Shown here: positions 28,201-35,230 of the stretch, piece after piece
Layout of the letters: every line of letters starts with the position of its first letter
Position numbering within the stretch: position 1 is the first letter of the stretch
Assembly: GCA_031274765.1 (NCBI GenBank)
Contig: JAISPR010000086.1
Span: 1 to 64,000, forward strand
From: Nitrososphaerota archaeon
GTDB lineage: Archaea > Thermoproteota > Bathyarchaeia > Bathyarchaeales > Bathycorpusculaceae
DNA length: 64,000 bases
Direction of reading: 5' to 3'
The notes under the pieces: model-generated
What the model was told of the DNA's origin: nothing
The model's database searches: none
Seen by the model: the letters and a program-made list of their open reading frames with translations, nothing else
Made by a program: the position numbers and the translations under genes

Positions 28201-28264
28201 GGAAATTTAGATCATTGAAGATAGTTAGAGCAGATTTTTGCAACGAGACACTTATTTGCTGCAT
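25253..28264 (-). CDS. UvrD/PcrA-type helicase fused to a Cas4/RecB-like iron-sulfur nuclease
   Basis: 1003 residues. Helicase motif I G-A-G-S-G-K-T is at 39-45, motif II V-D-E-F-Q-D-T and motif III G-D-D-D-Q-S-I-Y-K-F-R-G-A follow, and motif V-VI includes T-I-H-G-V-K-G-M-Q and Y-V-A-L-S-R-A. The C-terminal 230 residues are a PD-(D/E)XK nuclease: K-C-P-R-L-Y-Y-Y, G-R-I-D-R-I-D, V-I-D-Y-K-T-S-K-K. The lone cysteine of K-C-P-R plus the terminal C-A-Y-C-D-Y-K-C-L-C can hold an AddB/Cas4-type [4Fe-4S] cluster. A likely role is processing of DNA ends in repair or defence against foreign DNA. It stands alone. Confidence 0.88.
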   Translation of the reverse strand: MQQISVSLQKSALTIFNDLNFQQMDAVNEIDRPLLIIAGAGSGKTLTVASKIAYLVNKGVNPENILALAFNQKAADELKVRVNGLLKKPEDLNVSTFHSFCNQVIQDNILSTKLNANFKIITDTAQLVYFVKNINSFGIEYLEFNHEPYTLAEEMKKFISRCKDELVSPEDLQLYIETHDQTALDEESQEDINNLKDILKIYKAYELYKLQNNMLDFGDLLCIVYNILMSKPLILRNYQEKFNYIIVDEFQDTNYIQLQIVHLIAKQHGHITVVGDDDQSIYKFRGAHLTNIAEFKKMFPTFIEKTIEHNYRSTKKIVAVTNTLIENNPERTPKKLFTNNPDGEKISVVELSNDVSQANYILEVTKELLKKNLPQEIAILCRRRTSAEPIIKAFKKHGLLFNFVGATGFFQEPLIKDVTAFLKVISNPLENNIELIRILNRHNYDIKQIDICKFNTYAEQNGLSLYETFDHLNKLSVDKLKFLIVKQTLSNIMNNKKSLHTLDLVHTILFEQEFYKYELALKNNHHMQLLNQFYTFAEEFNNIYPDNTLETFIDYLSVASNFDIAQEDINDKAVTISTIHGVKGMQYPTVIIPDASERKLPTTHQKDKFTIPSKLLKGVRSTYNDKELHIQEERRLFYVALSRAKEKIILTYAKRYGENKTDSKPSRFLQEITYQQNTDITFQQIDPKEIPTEPTAIDNQVQTKLLHQIMTNLTVGRFNEAIENVLLFAKTTNKNIDLQTEIINNIKEPNYSALKCTTEQPLTIPPNHVFSVSQFVGYKKCPRLYYYRHVMKIPEKPRYYFDFGSTLHNIAERLTRMQKQKQPIDETVAETLLAKFWNPRGYKTKIDEKRDYEEAKEILRVFLAEQSKNKAEILDIERWFETTVGDVRIRGRIDRIDKEGAGLTVIDYKTSKKAPSIAELKKDMQLLVYVLAVRNLHGDKCELKVGDWFLRSNEKIFFVPDKQAIEAVQTEIQEMSKKINAAIFDPKKGIWDCAYCDYKCLCD

Positions 28265-28345
28265 GCAGGTGTGATAATCGGGTTTGCTTTTAACTTTTCC
28301 CGTTACTTAGAACAGTTCTATTAGAAGAAAAACCTATTTGAACAT

Positions 28346-28495
28346 TAGACCTGGGCGTTATTAGTGTTTAGTGGTAGAGCGTGCGTTTTGTTGGCAAGTT
28401 ATTGTGACAGTTATGTTTTAAGTGTATGTTTTTTGAATCATTTGGGCAACGCACACTTGTTTTAGAATCGGCAAATAATAACGCCTAAGGACTAT
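28346..28495. repeat. Nested inverted-repeat element
   Basis: Outer arms GGCGTTATTA at 28354 and TAATAACGCC at 28476 are perfectly complementary and extend imperfectly outward. An inner pair GTGCGTT/AACGCAC lies between them. There is no coding frame. It could be a small non-autonomous transposable element or a structured RNA. Confidence 0.5.
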
Positions 28496-28566
28496 TAGAA
28501 TTAAATAAACAAAATTTTAACAACCCAAATGATAACCAAATCCACACACCTACCCAATAAAACGTA

Positions 28567-28660
28567 TTACTCATCAGAGGTATATAACGTTACTTTTCAC
28601 CCGTAAACCACTATCACATAGGGGTTTTTCTGCAAAAATATGATTGTGCAATAAAGAAAA
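28567..28660. repeat. Dispersed structured repeat, copy A
   Basis: About 95 bases shared with 57307-57400. Conserved parts include CCGTAAACC/CCTGTAAACC, a short stem closing on GGTTTTTCTGC, and CTGCAAAAATAT. The two copies differ in the loops but keep the stem. It lies between genes. It may be a mobile hairpin or a small RNA. Confidence 0.6.
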
Positions 28661-28688
28661 TAATAAAAAAGGATTTTCACCAAGGAGT

Positions 28689-28743
28689 TAAAATTTAAGA
28701 GCTGACTGAACACTTTCCGTGTGCAGTGCCTAAATTTTAAGGA
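28689..28743. repeat. Long hairpin
   Basis: TTAAAATTTAAG at 28689 pairs with CTAAATTTTAA near 28732, with a loop of about 30 bases that itself contains short complementary stretches. It follows repeat copy A. The role is unknown. Confidence 0.45.
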
Positions 28744-28809
28744 ACTTAGGAATTTACTGGCATTATTTTTGCTTGGATGTTACGGTAAAATACAGTTGAT
28801 AGGAGGTTT

Positions 28810-28887
28810 ATGTCTTTTAAAGTAAACCCACAAATCCATACCGGTAACTGTCACAAACACAACAAAAACTACTATAAACACTGTTGA
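28810..28887 (+). CDS. Possible 25-residue ORF behind a strong ribosome-binding site
   Basis: AGGAGG stands 3 bases before an ATG, and the frame runs 25 codons to TGA. The peptide is rich in H, N and K and matches nothing I know. The strong Shine-Dalgarno is unusual for this region, but the short frame could be chance or the beginning of a lost gene. Confidence 0.2.
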   Translation: MSFKVNPQIHTGNCHKHNKNYYKHC

Positions 28888-28959
28888 AAAAAAGCAGGTT
28901 GCTCATTAAACATAGTTGATGTTGGAGCAGAGACGGACACGTCACCGACACAGGAGCCC

Positions 28960-29352
28960 CGGCACCAACCACAGGATTAACTAGAGGGTTATGATCAATA
29001 TTGGATTATCCCCGACCATAGCGGCTGTAGGGGATGTCCCAAGTACCTGTATTCTCCATCTTGTTAGCCTCCGGATATAGTTCCTCATAATCACTCCAAT
29101 AACTCCTATCAAAAACAACAGACTCACCATAAAAATCAATATACAACTGACTACAATTGATAAAATTATTTTCAACCATAACGTTTTTTCCAGAATATAA
29201 CGTAAATATTACAAATGCATCGATAAAAACATTGTGCTTAATAACATTACACTCATCACCATTCATACCGCCCCTAGTTTCTATCCAGCCTCCCTCAAAA
29301 GTGTTATTGAGAAAACTATTGTTCTCGGTAGAAGCATATATTGGCCCCTATC
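28960..29352 (-). pseudogene. Remnant of a NosD-like parallel beta-helix surface protein
   Basis: An open frame from about 29349 to 29006 reads N-N-S-F-L-N-N-T-F, V-E-N-N-F-I-N, then Y-W-S-D-Y and G-T-W-D-I-P-Y, the signature end of beta-helix (NosD/PbH1) surface proteins. In another frame just after it comes I-D-H-N-P-L-V-N-P, which normally follows directly, so at least one frameshift has occurred. An in-frame stop precedes the fragment and the N-terminus is missing. It is clearly decayed. Confidence 0.65.
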
Positions 29353-29386
29353 ACAAAACCGCACATTCTTAACCACAACACCCCCC

Positions 29387-29440
29387 AAACTGTCCAAAAA
29401 CTAACAAAAACCCTAAAAAATTAAAAAGGGATTGTCTCAA
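29387..29440. mobile_element. Half-copy of the MITE-like element
   Basis: AAACTGTCCAAAAACTAAC and the following 25 bases match the left half of the element at 47035. The right half is missing or changed beyond recognition. C-rich flanking sequence is also shared. Confidence 0.5.
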
Positions 29441-29558
29441 TTATATAAACCCGTTAACCCTAAAAAACTTAAGTTAATAACGTTGACCACGTGATTTCTT
29501 TTTTTAACATCATAAACTATACGGAAAGCTTTTTGCTTATAACGCTGATTTGGAAGAC

Positions 29559-30326
29559 ATGTCAAAATCAGTAATAATCCCCGCAGTTCAACTTGAAGAG
29601 GAACCCTATGCATCAGTTATATGCTACCCCCGTGCAACCCCAAAAGAGATGCATCCACGCATAGAAGAACTAAAAAACTTAGAAATAACCGCTGTAGAAT
29701 TTTCAGGCAAATCCTCAGCGTTTACTCTCTCAGTTTTAGGTAAGGGTTATGTAGGCATTGTTGTAGTGGCTCATGTTAGAAACACGCGATTGGCACTAAA
29801 GATGCAAAGAGTAGACTCAGACCGTGAAAACTTGGAACATGAAGCAGAGCTCCTTGTGAGAGCTAACAACATCGGGGTAGGACCACAATTTGTAGCAGTA
29901 ACGAAGCATTTTCTTTTGATGCAGCTTATCGAGGGTTATCTAATAGAGGAGTGGCTAGCAACACATAGAGATAGAGTAGTGGTGCGTACAGTTTTAACAA
30001 ACATTTTAGAGCAGTGTTGGCGCCTCGATGAAATCGGCTTGGACCATGGAGAACTTTGCAAAGCCCCCAAACATCTCCTTGTTGACAAGACAAATGTACC
30101 CTACATTGTGGATTTTGAAACTGCAAGCACTCAACGTAATGCTTCAAATGTTACATCAGTTTGTCAGTTTCTTTTCCAAGGCAACAGCGAAGTCTGCAAA
30201 ACAATCGCAGTCATCATCGGTGAACAGAATAGAAAAGAATTAGTTGAGATACTAAAAAAATATAGGAAAAATAGAGACCGCCAAACTTTTGAAGACCTGC
30301 TTAAACATGTTTTTCTAAGAGTTTAA
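29559..30326 (+). CDS. Predicted Ser/Thr protein kinase-like protein (COG2112/RIO-like)
   Basis: 255 residues from ATG 29559 (TTG 29550 is in frame but less likely). Kinase features in order: a glycine loop L-G-K-G-Y-V-G near 60, L-A-L-K-M near 80 with the ATP lysine, a catalytic-loop-like L-D-H-G-E-L near 170 followed by K-A-P-K-H-L-L-V-D, and V-D-F-E-T-A-S near 190 in place of DFG. These are the compact archaeal kinases of COG2112. The targets are unknown. It is monocistronic, facing the convergent purP genes. Confidence 0.75.
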   Translation: MSKSVIIPAVQLEEEPYASVICYPRATPKEMHPRIEELKNLEITAVEFSGKSSAFTLSVLGKGYVGIVVVAHVRNTRLALKMQRVDSDRENLEHEAELLVRANNIGVGPQFVAVTKHFLLMQLIEGYLIEEWLATHRDRVVVRTVLTNILEQCWRLDEIGLDHGELCKAPKHLLVDKTNVPYIVDFETASTQRNASNVTSVCQFLFQGNSEVCKTIAVIIGEQNRKELVEILKKYRKNRDRQTFEDLLKHVFLRV

Positions 30327-30412
30327 AAGACAAACAAAGGTAAACAAGCTTATTTTAGAGCCCAAATACTTAAAAAGCAACAGATCAAAAAGCAAAGTGC
30401 ACAAACTAGGTT

Positions 30413-31498
30413 TTAAGCCACTACTGCAGATAGGCGTTTTTGTTTTATTGCTTCTTTGAGTTCTAAGGCTATGCGTCTGCCCATGTACATGTTTTCGCCA
30501 TAACGCAGATAAGCATAAGGTGAGGTCCCGATTCCAACATTTGTTCCAGCTACAATCCGAGCGCTGATTTCAAATGTGTAAATTTTAAGGTCGTCAGTTA
30601 TAACGGTTTCAAGACAGAAAGGACCAATTATGCCAGGCGATGCGAGTTCAGTAGCTTTTCTGTGAACATGTTCACCCATCCGCAGTATTTCAGGTAACAA
30701 AGATTCCCGAAGCACAATGGGAAAGTTGCCAACTACGGTATAGGTTGGAGCAATGTTGATTTCAAGTTGTTCTGATGCAGGAATTTTGCCAATGCTGTCA
30801 ACAGCAGATTCATAGCGGCGATCCATGGCCAATAGTTCCACATCATTGTTTAGTATACTGCTAAAATAACTGGGGTATGCATTGACGCCCAAGACATATT
30901 CTTGAAGGTGTACATAAGCGAGATCTTCTTTTGTTAACAATCCCCGTTTTATCATTTCCTCAGATTTTTTATAAAAATCCAAGGGAGAATTTGCAAGAAA
31001 GTATCCTCTACCTCCCCGGGCGCCCTGTAGTTTGGCAATGATGAGCCTATCAATATCGTCAGGCGATTTAAAGGTCATTGGAAGCTTTAGCCCTGCTTGT
31101 CGAAGCCATGCTTCTTGGCTTTTTCGGTTGGTTTCCCAGTGAAGCAACCGACGATTACCCATCAAAGGTACTGCTAAGTTGTCAGTTAACTGTTCAGTGC
31201 TAAGGTATGCAGTAAAGGAACCATGGGGGATCAGAACTACATTGAGTGCACAAAGACGCTCCTGTAGCGAGGGGCTTAGCAGGTCAGTGAAGTCGTCCAC
31301 TACAATTAATTCGTCGACAAGGGGATACTTTTGGTATATGATAGCGTCTTTTTCTTTGCAGATACAAACCGTACGAAACCCCTCTTCTTTGGCACCTTTG
31401 AAAATATTTAGCGAACTATGAGAGCCCAAGGTACCAATGGCAAGCTTTGTTGGGTCATATTTTTCTATAATCTTTCCAATGGCTGTGTCATCGATCAT
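30413..31498 (-). CDS. purP: PurP, FAICAR synthetase (downstream copy)
   Basis: 361 residues. PurP is an ATP-grasp ligase that makes FAICAR from AICAR and formate in archaeal purine synthesis. L-G-S-H-S-S-L near 23 starts the first domain. F-K-S-P-D-D-I-D-R precedes a well-kept A-K-L-Q-G-A-R-G-G-R-G-Y-F-L-A ATP-binding stretch near 155-170. The C-terminal part has E-I-S-A-R-I-V-A-G-T-N. It begins 1 base after the stop of the upstream paralogue, so the two are co-transcribed. Of the two copies this one looks the more canonical. Confidence 0.88.
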   Translation of the reverse strand: MIDDTAIGKIIEKYDPTKLAIGTLGSHSSLNIFKGAKEEGFRTVCICKEKDAIIYQKYPLVDELIVVDDFTDLLSPSLQERLCALNVVLIPHGSFTAYLSTEQLTDNLAVPLMGNRRLLHWETNRKSQEAWLRQAGLKLPMTFKSPDDIDRLIIAKLQGARGGRGYFLANSPLDFYKKSEEMIKRGLLTKEDLAYVHLQEYVLGVNAYPSYFSSILNNDVELLAMDRRYESAVDSIGKIPASEQLEINIAPTYTVVGNFPIVLRESLLPEILRMGEHVHRKATELASPGIIGPFCLETVITDDLKIYTFEISARIVAGTNVGIGTSPYAYLRYGENMYMGRRIALELKEAIKQKRLSAVVA

Positions 31499-31499
31499 A

Positions 31500-32600
31500 C
31501 TAAGTTACCACTTCGGAGAGTCTGTATTTTCTTATCGCCCGCTTAATTTCCATCGCCACTCGTTTACCAGGACCAATTTCTGTGCCGTATTTGTATTTCA
31601 TATAGGGTGAGGTAGGGTCTACACAGGGACAACCCGGGACTCGGGGGCTCACATCAAATACTCTAAACTGGAGGTCTTTGGTGACTGCACCTTGGAGGGC
31701 AAATAGACCTATCATGCCAGGGGGGAATTCTTTGCGACATATCTGTACCCAACGTTCAGCGGCTTCAAAGATTTTTTCTAGTTGACTTTCCCGCATGGTA
31801 ACGCCTAGGTGACCGATTTCAATGTTTTGTACGGCAAGGTTTAGTTCAAGTTGCTCTCTTGCTGGTAAATCAAGGATGCCGTCGAGATCTGTTTGGATAC
31901 GGCGGTCAAAACCCAAAAGGTCAATATCGTCATTTAGGGGTGAGTAGAAATAGTTGGCATTGAATTTTGCGCCCAGGACGTATTCTTCGATGATTGATTG
32001 GGATAGGGCTTCAGCGGTGATAATACCGGCTTTGATGCGTTTTTCGGCTTCTTTTTCGTATTCTTGGGGGCTGGAGGCGTAGAAGAATGCTCGTTCGATG
32101 CTTCTGTTTTTTTCGGGAACTTTGATTATGGTTGGGCGGTCGATGTCTTTTGGTGATTTGAAGGTTTTTGGGATTTGTATGCCGGCTTCTTTTAGGAGCC
32201 AGAGTTGATTTTGGGGGGCGGTGCGTTCTTCAGTTTTTAGGAGGTATCGGTTGCCCATTAGGGGTATGGTGAATTTTGTTTCTATGGCGTCGTAGCCTGC
32301 ATATACGCTAAATGAGCGGTTGGGAATAAAAATTGTGTTTAGGTTTTGGAGTTCTTCGATGGTTTGGGGTTTGGTGATGTCTTGGAATTTGTCAAGGAAG
32401 ATGAATTTGTCAAAGATGTTGCGGTAGTAGCGGGCGTAGGTTTTTTCTCGGCCGTTTTGGCATATGACTACGGTTTTAAAGCCTTCTTGTTTTGCGCCTG
32501 AAGCGATTTCTAGTGCTGAGTGGCTTCCCAATACGCCGATATAGATTTCTTGGGGGTTGTAATCGGTTAGCACTTGTTTGATTTTATTTTGCATATTCAT
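31500..32600 (-). CDS. PurP paralogue (upstream copy)
   Basis: 366 residues, homologous along its whole length to the next gene (L-G-S-H-S-A-L near 25, F-K-S-P-K-D-I-D-R, D-V-S-P-R-V-P-G-C). The glycine-rich ATP-binding segment differs: where the other copy has G-A-R-G-G-R-G-Y-F, this one has E-K-N-R-S-I-E-R-A-F-F. Some archaea carry two PurP-like genes, and the second often has an unproven activity. This copy may use a different substrate or serve as a partner subunit. The start is ATG 32600. Confidence 0.8.
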   Translation of the reverse strand: MNMQNKIKQVLTDYNPQEIYIGVLGSHSALEIASGAKQEGFKTVVICQNGREKTYARYYRNIFDKFIFLDKFQDITKPQTIEELQNLNTIFIPNRSFSVYAGYDAIETKFTIPLMGNRYLLKTEERTAPQNQLWLLKEAGIQIPKTFKSPKDIDRPTIIKVPEKNRSIERAFFYASSPQEYEKEAEKRIKAGIITAEALSQSIIEEYVLGAKFNANYFYSPLNDDIDLLGFDRRIQTDLDGILDLPAREQLELNLAVQNIEIGHLGVTMRESQLEKIFEAAERWVQICRKEFPPGMIGLFALQGAVTKDLQFRVFDVSPRVPGCPCVDPTSPYMKYKYGTEIGPGKRVAMEIKRAIRKYRLSEVVT

Positions 32601-33029
32601 GTTGTTTCACTCTTTTTATTGGAGATTTATTATTTTGTTAGTTTGGGAGTTGGTGTTTTATTTTGTTGGGTGGTGTGTGTTTGAGGATTGTTGTAGGTAG
32701 TTTGTTGGTGTGTTTTTTGGGGTGTGTTTGTTGGTGTGTTGGGGGATTCAGGTGGGTTGAGTAGTAGGTTTGTGGGAGGATATGTGTATTGTTGATTGGG
32801 TTTTGGTTGTTGTTTTGGGTTGTCCATTGTTGTTGTCTTGTGCTTTGTTTATCGGGTTTTGTCTTATATCCCTTTATCCTATAAAAAAGTATGAGGGTGT
32901 CAATTTTTATCGGTTAAATAGTGAAGTAGTATAGAAGGTAATGTTATTGGTGGGTTGTTTGTTAGAAGTTGTTGTTATGTTTGTAGTTGTGTTTGGGGTT
33001 GATGGTGTTTGGTTGAGGTTGTGTTGTGG
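32601..33029. other. G/T-rich intergenic region (A/C-rich on the minus strand)
   Basis: Upstream of the purP pair. From 32640 to 32830 the plus strand is almost free of C, so the minus-strand frame translates into low-complexity P/T/Q/N peptide (32827-32630). I take this as base-composition skew, not a gene. A TATA-like stretch near 32880-32890 on the minus strand may be the purP promoter. Confidence 0.45.
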
Positions 33030-33102
33030 TAGCCCGTGAGAGATTCGAACTCTCGTCGTCGGGTCCAAAGCCCGAAATGCTTGACCACTACACCAACGGG
33101 CT
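33030..33102 (-). tRNA. tRNA-Gln (TTG)
   Basis: Acceptor AGCCCGT pairs with ACGGGCT, discriminator A at 33030. The anticodon stem TCGGG/CCCGA holds CTTTGGA with anticodon TTG, and the T-arm is GAGAG-TTCGAAT-CTCTC. The A1-U72 pair is the one the archaeal amidotransferase GatDE recognises, so Gln-tRNA is probably made from Glu-tRNA. CCA is not encoded. There is no intron. An AATAAATAA box lies about 30-40 bases upstream. Confidence 0.95.
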
Positions 33103-33377
33103 GCTCTGTTTGAGATTATGTGTGGCGTTATTTATTGTTAGAGGTTAAAGGGTAGCTTTTTTCTTATAAGCGTATTGAAATTTGTTGGTTTTCTTTGGTT
33201 GTTTGCGGAAGTTTGGTGTTGTGTATGTGGTGGTGGGGGATAAAAATGGAGGTTATGTATATTTAAGCGTTTTTTGGTTAATGATTTTACATTTTTTTAC
33301 GTCATTGTCCATGGATTATTTTTTGTGTTTGGGCATATTTCGATGGAAACGTGTGCAACAGATTTAATAAACCGCAA

Positions 33378-33392
33378 AGCTTAAATATGGAG
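33378..33392 (+). promoter_or_regulatory. Archaeal promoter of the TFB gene
   Basis: AAAGCTTAAATAT has a purine-rich BRE-like AAAG followed by a TATA box (TTAAATA) on the plus strand. The TFB start codon is about 105 bases downstream, implying a leader of roughly 80 bases. Confidence 0.55.
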
Positions 33393-33492
33393 ATAGTTCA
33401 TTTGCTTAGTTTGCGCGGGCCGAACATACTGTTTCTAGCCTAATTGGCTTCTATAGTGACGGTTCTACGCATACCCAAACGAGGTATAAGAA

Positions 33493-34437
33493 GTGAGCAT
33501 AAAAAAAGAAACACCGAAAACAACCCAACGACAGGCAGAAAAATGCCCCGAGTGTGGCGGTGCAAACCTGGTTCACGACTATGACACAGGAGAAACCGTT
33601 TGCGGCGACTGCGGCCTTGTCCTCTATGAACAAATGATGGACAAAGGACCAGAATGGCGAGCATTCACGCAAGAAGAAAAAGCTTCCAGAAGCCGTGTCG
33701 GTGTACCCACCTCTTACTCAGTCCACGACAAAGGCTTATCCACAGCCATCAGCCAAGTGGACCGCGATGCATTTGGCAGAAAACTACCCTTATCAACAAG
33801 GCTTCAAATGTGGCGACTCAGAAAATGGCAAATCCGAAGCCGAGTACACTCATCCATCGACCGCAACCTCGCACAAGCCATGGCAGAACTTGACCGCCTC
33901 TCAGACAAAGTCTACATCCCACCCCCAATCAAAGAAAAAGCCGCAGTCGTCTACCGCAAAGCTCTAGACAAAGGACTAGTCCGAGGACGATCCATCGCAG
34001 CCATCGCCGCAGCCGCACTATACGCTGCATGCCGCGGAAGCGGAACACCAAGAACACTTCGCGAAATAGCCGAAGCCAGCCTAGTTGACAAAAAAGATGT
34101 GGCCAGATGCTACAGGTTACTACTTCGCGAACTCGAAGTCCATATGCCAATTGCAGATCCGCTAACTTATGTATCCAAGATCGCTGAGAAAACCGGCATA
34201 TCAGGCAAAACCCAAGGAGCAGCAATAAACATTCTGCGAGAAGCCAGACGCAAACGTGCCGCCGCAGGAAAGGATCCCATGGGATTAGCAGCCGCAGCAC
34301 TCTACATTGCATGCCTCCAAAACAACGAGAAAAAAACCCAAAAAGACATCGCTGAAGCCGCTGGAGTAACCGAAGTTACTGTACGAAACCGCTATAAAAC
34401 ACTTAAAAAGCAACTAAATCTTGAATTACCTGATTAA
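33493..34437 (+). CDS. tfb: Transcription initiation factor IIB (TFB)
   Basis: 314 residues from GTG 33493. The N-terminal zinc ribbon is C-P-E-C (18-21) and C-G-D-C (37-40). A B-finger/linker (W-R-A-F near 55) follows, then two cyclin folds (about 110-205 and 210-310) with A-A-A-L-Y-A-A-C-R and A-A-A-L-Y-I-A-C-L. TFB bridges TBP-DNA and RNA polymerase. It overlaps the convergent zinc-ribbon gene by 4 bases. Confidence 0.95.
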   Translation: MSIKKETPKTTQRQAEKCPECGGANLVHDYDTGETVCGDCGLVLYEQMMDKGPEWRAFTQEEKASRSRVGVPTSYSVHDKGLSTAISQVDRDAFGRKLPLSTRLQMWRLRKWQIRSRVHSSIDRNLAQAMAELDRLSDKVYIPPPIKEKAAVVYRKALDKGLVRGRSIAAIAAAALYAACRGSGTPRTLREIAEASLVDKKDVARCYRLLLRELEVHMPIADPLTYVSKIAEKTGISGKTQGAAINILREARRKRAAAGKDPMGLAAAALYIACLQNNEKKTQKDIAEAAGVTEVTVRNRYKTLKKQLNLELPD

Positions 34438-34691
34438 GAGCGCTTATCTGAATCAAGCGCACTTTCTTCTTTTTCTCTATCTTGATTTATCTCAGAATCT
34501 TCATCTAGTTCCATAACTAGAATACCAAGATAACCACAGTTTTCGCAATAGTACTGTTTGGGAGTTAACCAGACATCTAAACTATGCGATAAATGAATTT
34601 TTGGACTACAGCAACGGGGACAAAAAATCAGAGAGGGTTTTCTGTGTTTTGTATTTCTAAAGATATCGCGTATGCTATCATTTTTATCCAT
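34434..34691 (-). CDS. Small zinc-ribbon protein
   Basis: 85 residues. C-P-R-C-C-S-P near 24 and C-E-N-C-G-Y-L-G near 49 form a zinc ribbon; the tail is acidic. Small proteins of this type are common beside archaeal transcription and translation genes, but the exact family is not one I can name. It converges with tfb, and the aIF1 gene lies 29 bases upstream on the same strand, so the two may be co-transcribed. Confidence 0.75.
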   Translation of the reverse strand: MDKNDSIRDIFRNTKHRKPSLIFCPRCCSPKIHLSHSLDVWLTPKQYYCENCGYLGILVMELDEDSEINQDREKEESALDSDKRS

Positions 34692-34720
34692 TTAGATGCA
34701 CCATATTAGCGGTTTGAAAG

Positions 34721-35029
34721 TTACTGTAACTCTATGTTTTCCTGCGGATACCCGATTTTAATCAAGAACTCTTTAACACGATCGCGATGGTCACCCTGCA
34801 ACATGATTTGCCCATTTTTATGAGTTCCTCCACAGGCACAATAAGTTTTAAGTTTCTGTGCGACACTTTGGAGATTCTGGTTTTTATCATCCATCCCATC
34901 GATAATCGTGGTTGCTTTACCAAATTTCCGAGTTTCAAGACGTATACGAATCCGCTGCTGTTCTTTTTCTATTTCACCGCAAACGCAAAGGTCTTTAGGT
35001 AATCCACATGTTGAACAAACTTCAGCCAT
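34721..35029 (-). CDS. Translation initiation factor aIF1 (SUI1)
   Basis: 102 residues from the ATG at 35029, giving M-A-E-V-C-S-T-C-G; the frame is open to 35074 but those 15 residues are hydrophobic and atypical. N-terminal C-S-T-C-G-L-P-K-D-L-C-V-C is the usual zinc-binding start of archaeal SUI1 proteins. The core T-R-K-F-G-K-A-T-T-I-I-D-G-M, then L-K-T-Y-C-A-C-G-G-T and Q-G-D-H-R-D-R-V, matches eIF1. It supports start-codon selection on the small subunit. Confidence 0.92.
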   Translation of the reverse strand: MAEVCSTCGLPKDLCVCGEIEKEQQRIRIRLETRKFGKATTIIDGMDDKNQNLQSVAQKLKTYCACGGTHKNGQIMLQGDHRDRVKEFLIKIGYPQENIELQ

Positions 35030-35087
35030 GATACTCAAAAAAGAAATTATCAAGGGGGTATATAAGAGTTTCAAAGGTAAACCGCTT

Positions 35088-35205
35088 GGTTCTTCGTCAA
35101 ATCAAGCATGTAGGTCAACAAGTTTCGTTACAGCATAATAATGTATGGAACATACAAGTTTAAAGAAAAAATAGCAAGCGCACTCACTTAAATAGCAAAA
35201 CCCAA
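35088..35205. repeat. Dispersed intergenic repeat, copy 1
   Basis: About 115 bases similar to 38888-39003. Shared blocks are GGTTCTT-GTCAAATCA, AGTTT-GTT, AAG-TTAAAGAA and GCAC-C-C-C-TTAAA-TAGCAA. It lies between the aIF1 start and the end of the next gene. It could be a small RNA gene with its promoter or a mobile hairpin. Confidence 0.5.
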
Positions 35206-35230
35206 CTGATTTTATAGCCCAACAACAAAG

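Noticed and set aside
32630-32827. 65-residue P/T/Q/N-rich protein on the minus strand
   Set aside because: Extreme low complexity follows from A/C-rich composition, and similar strings appear wherever such tracts occur. No ribosome-binding site.
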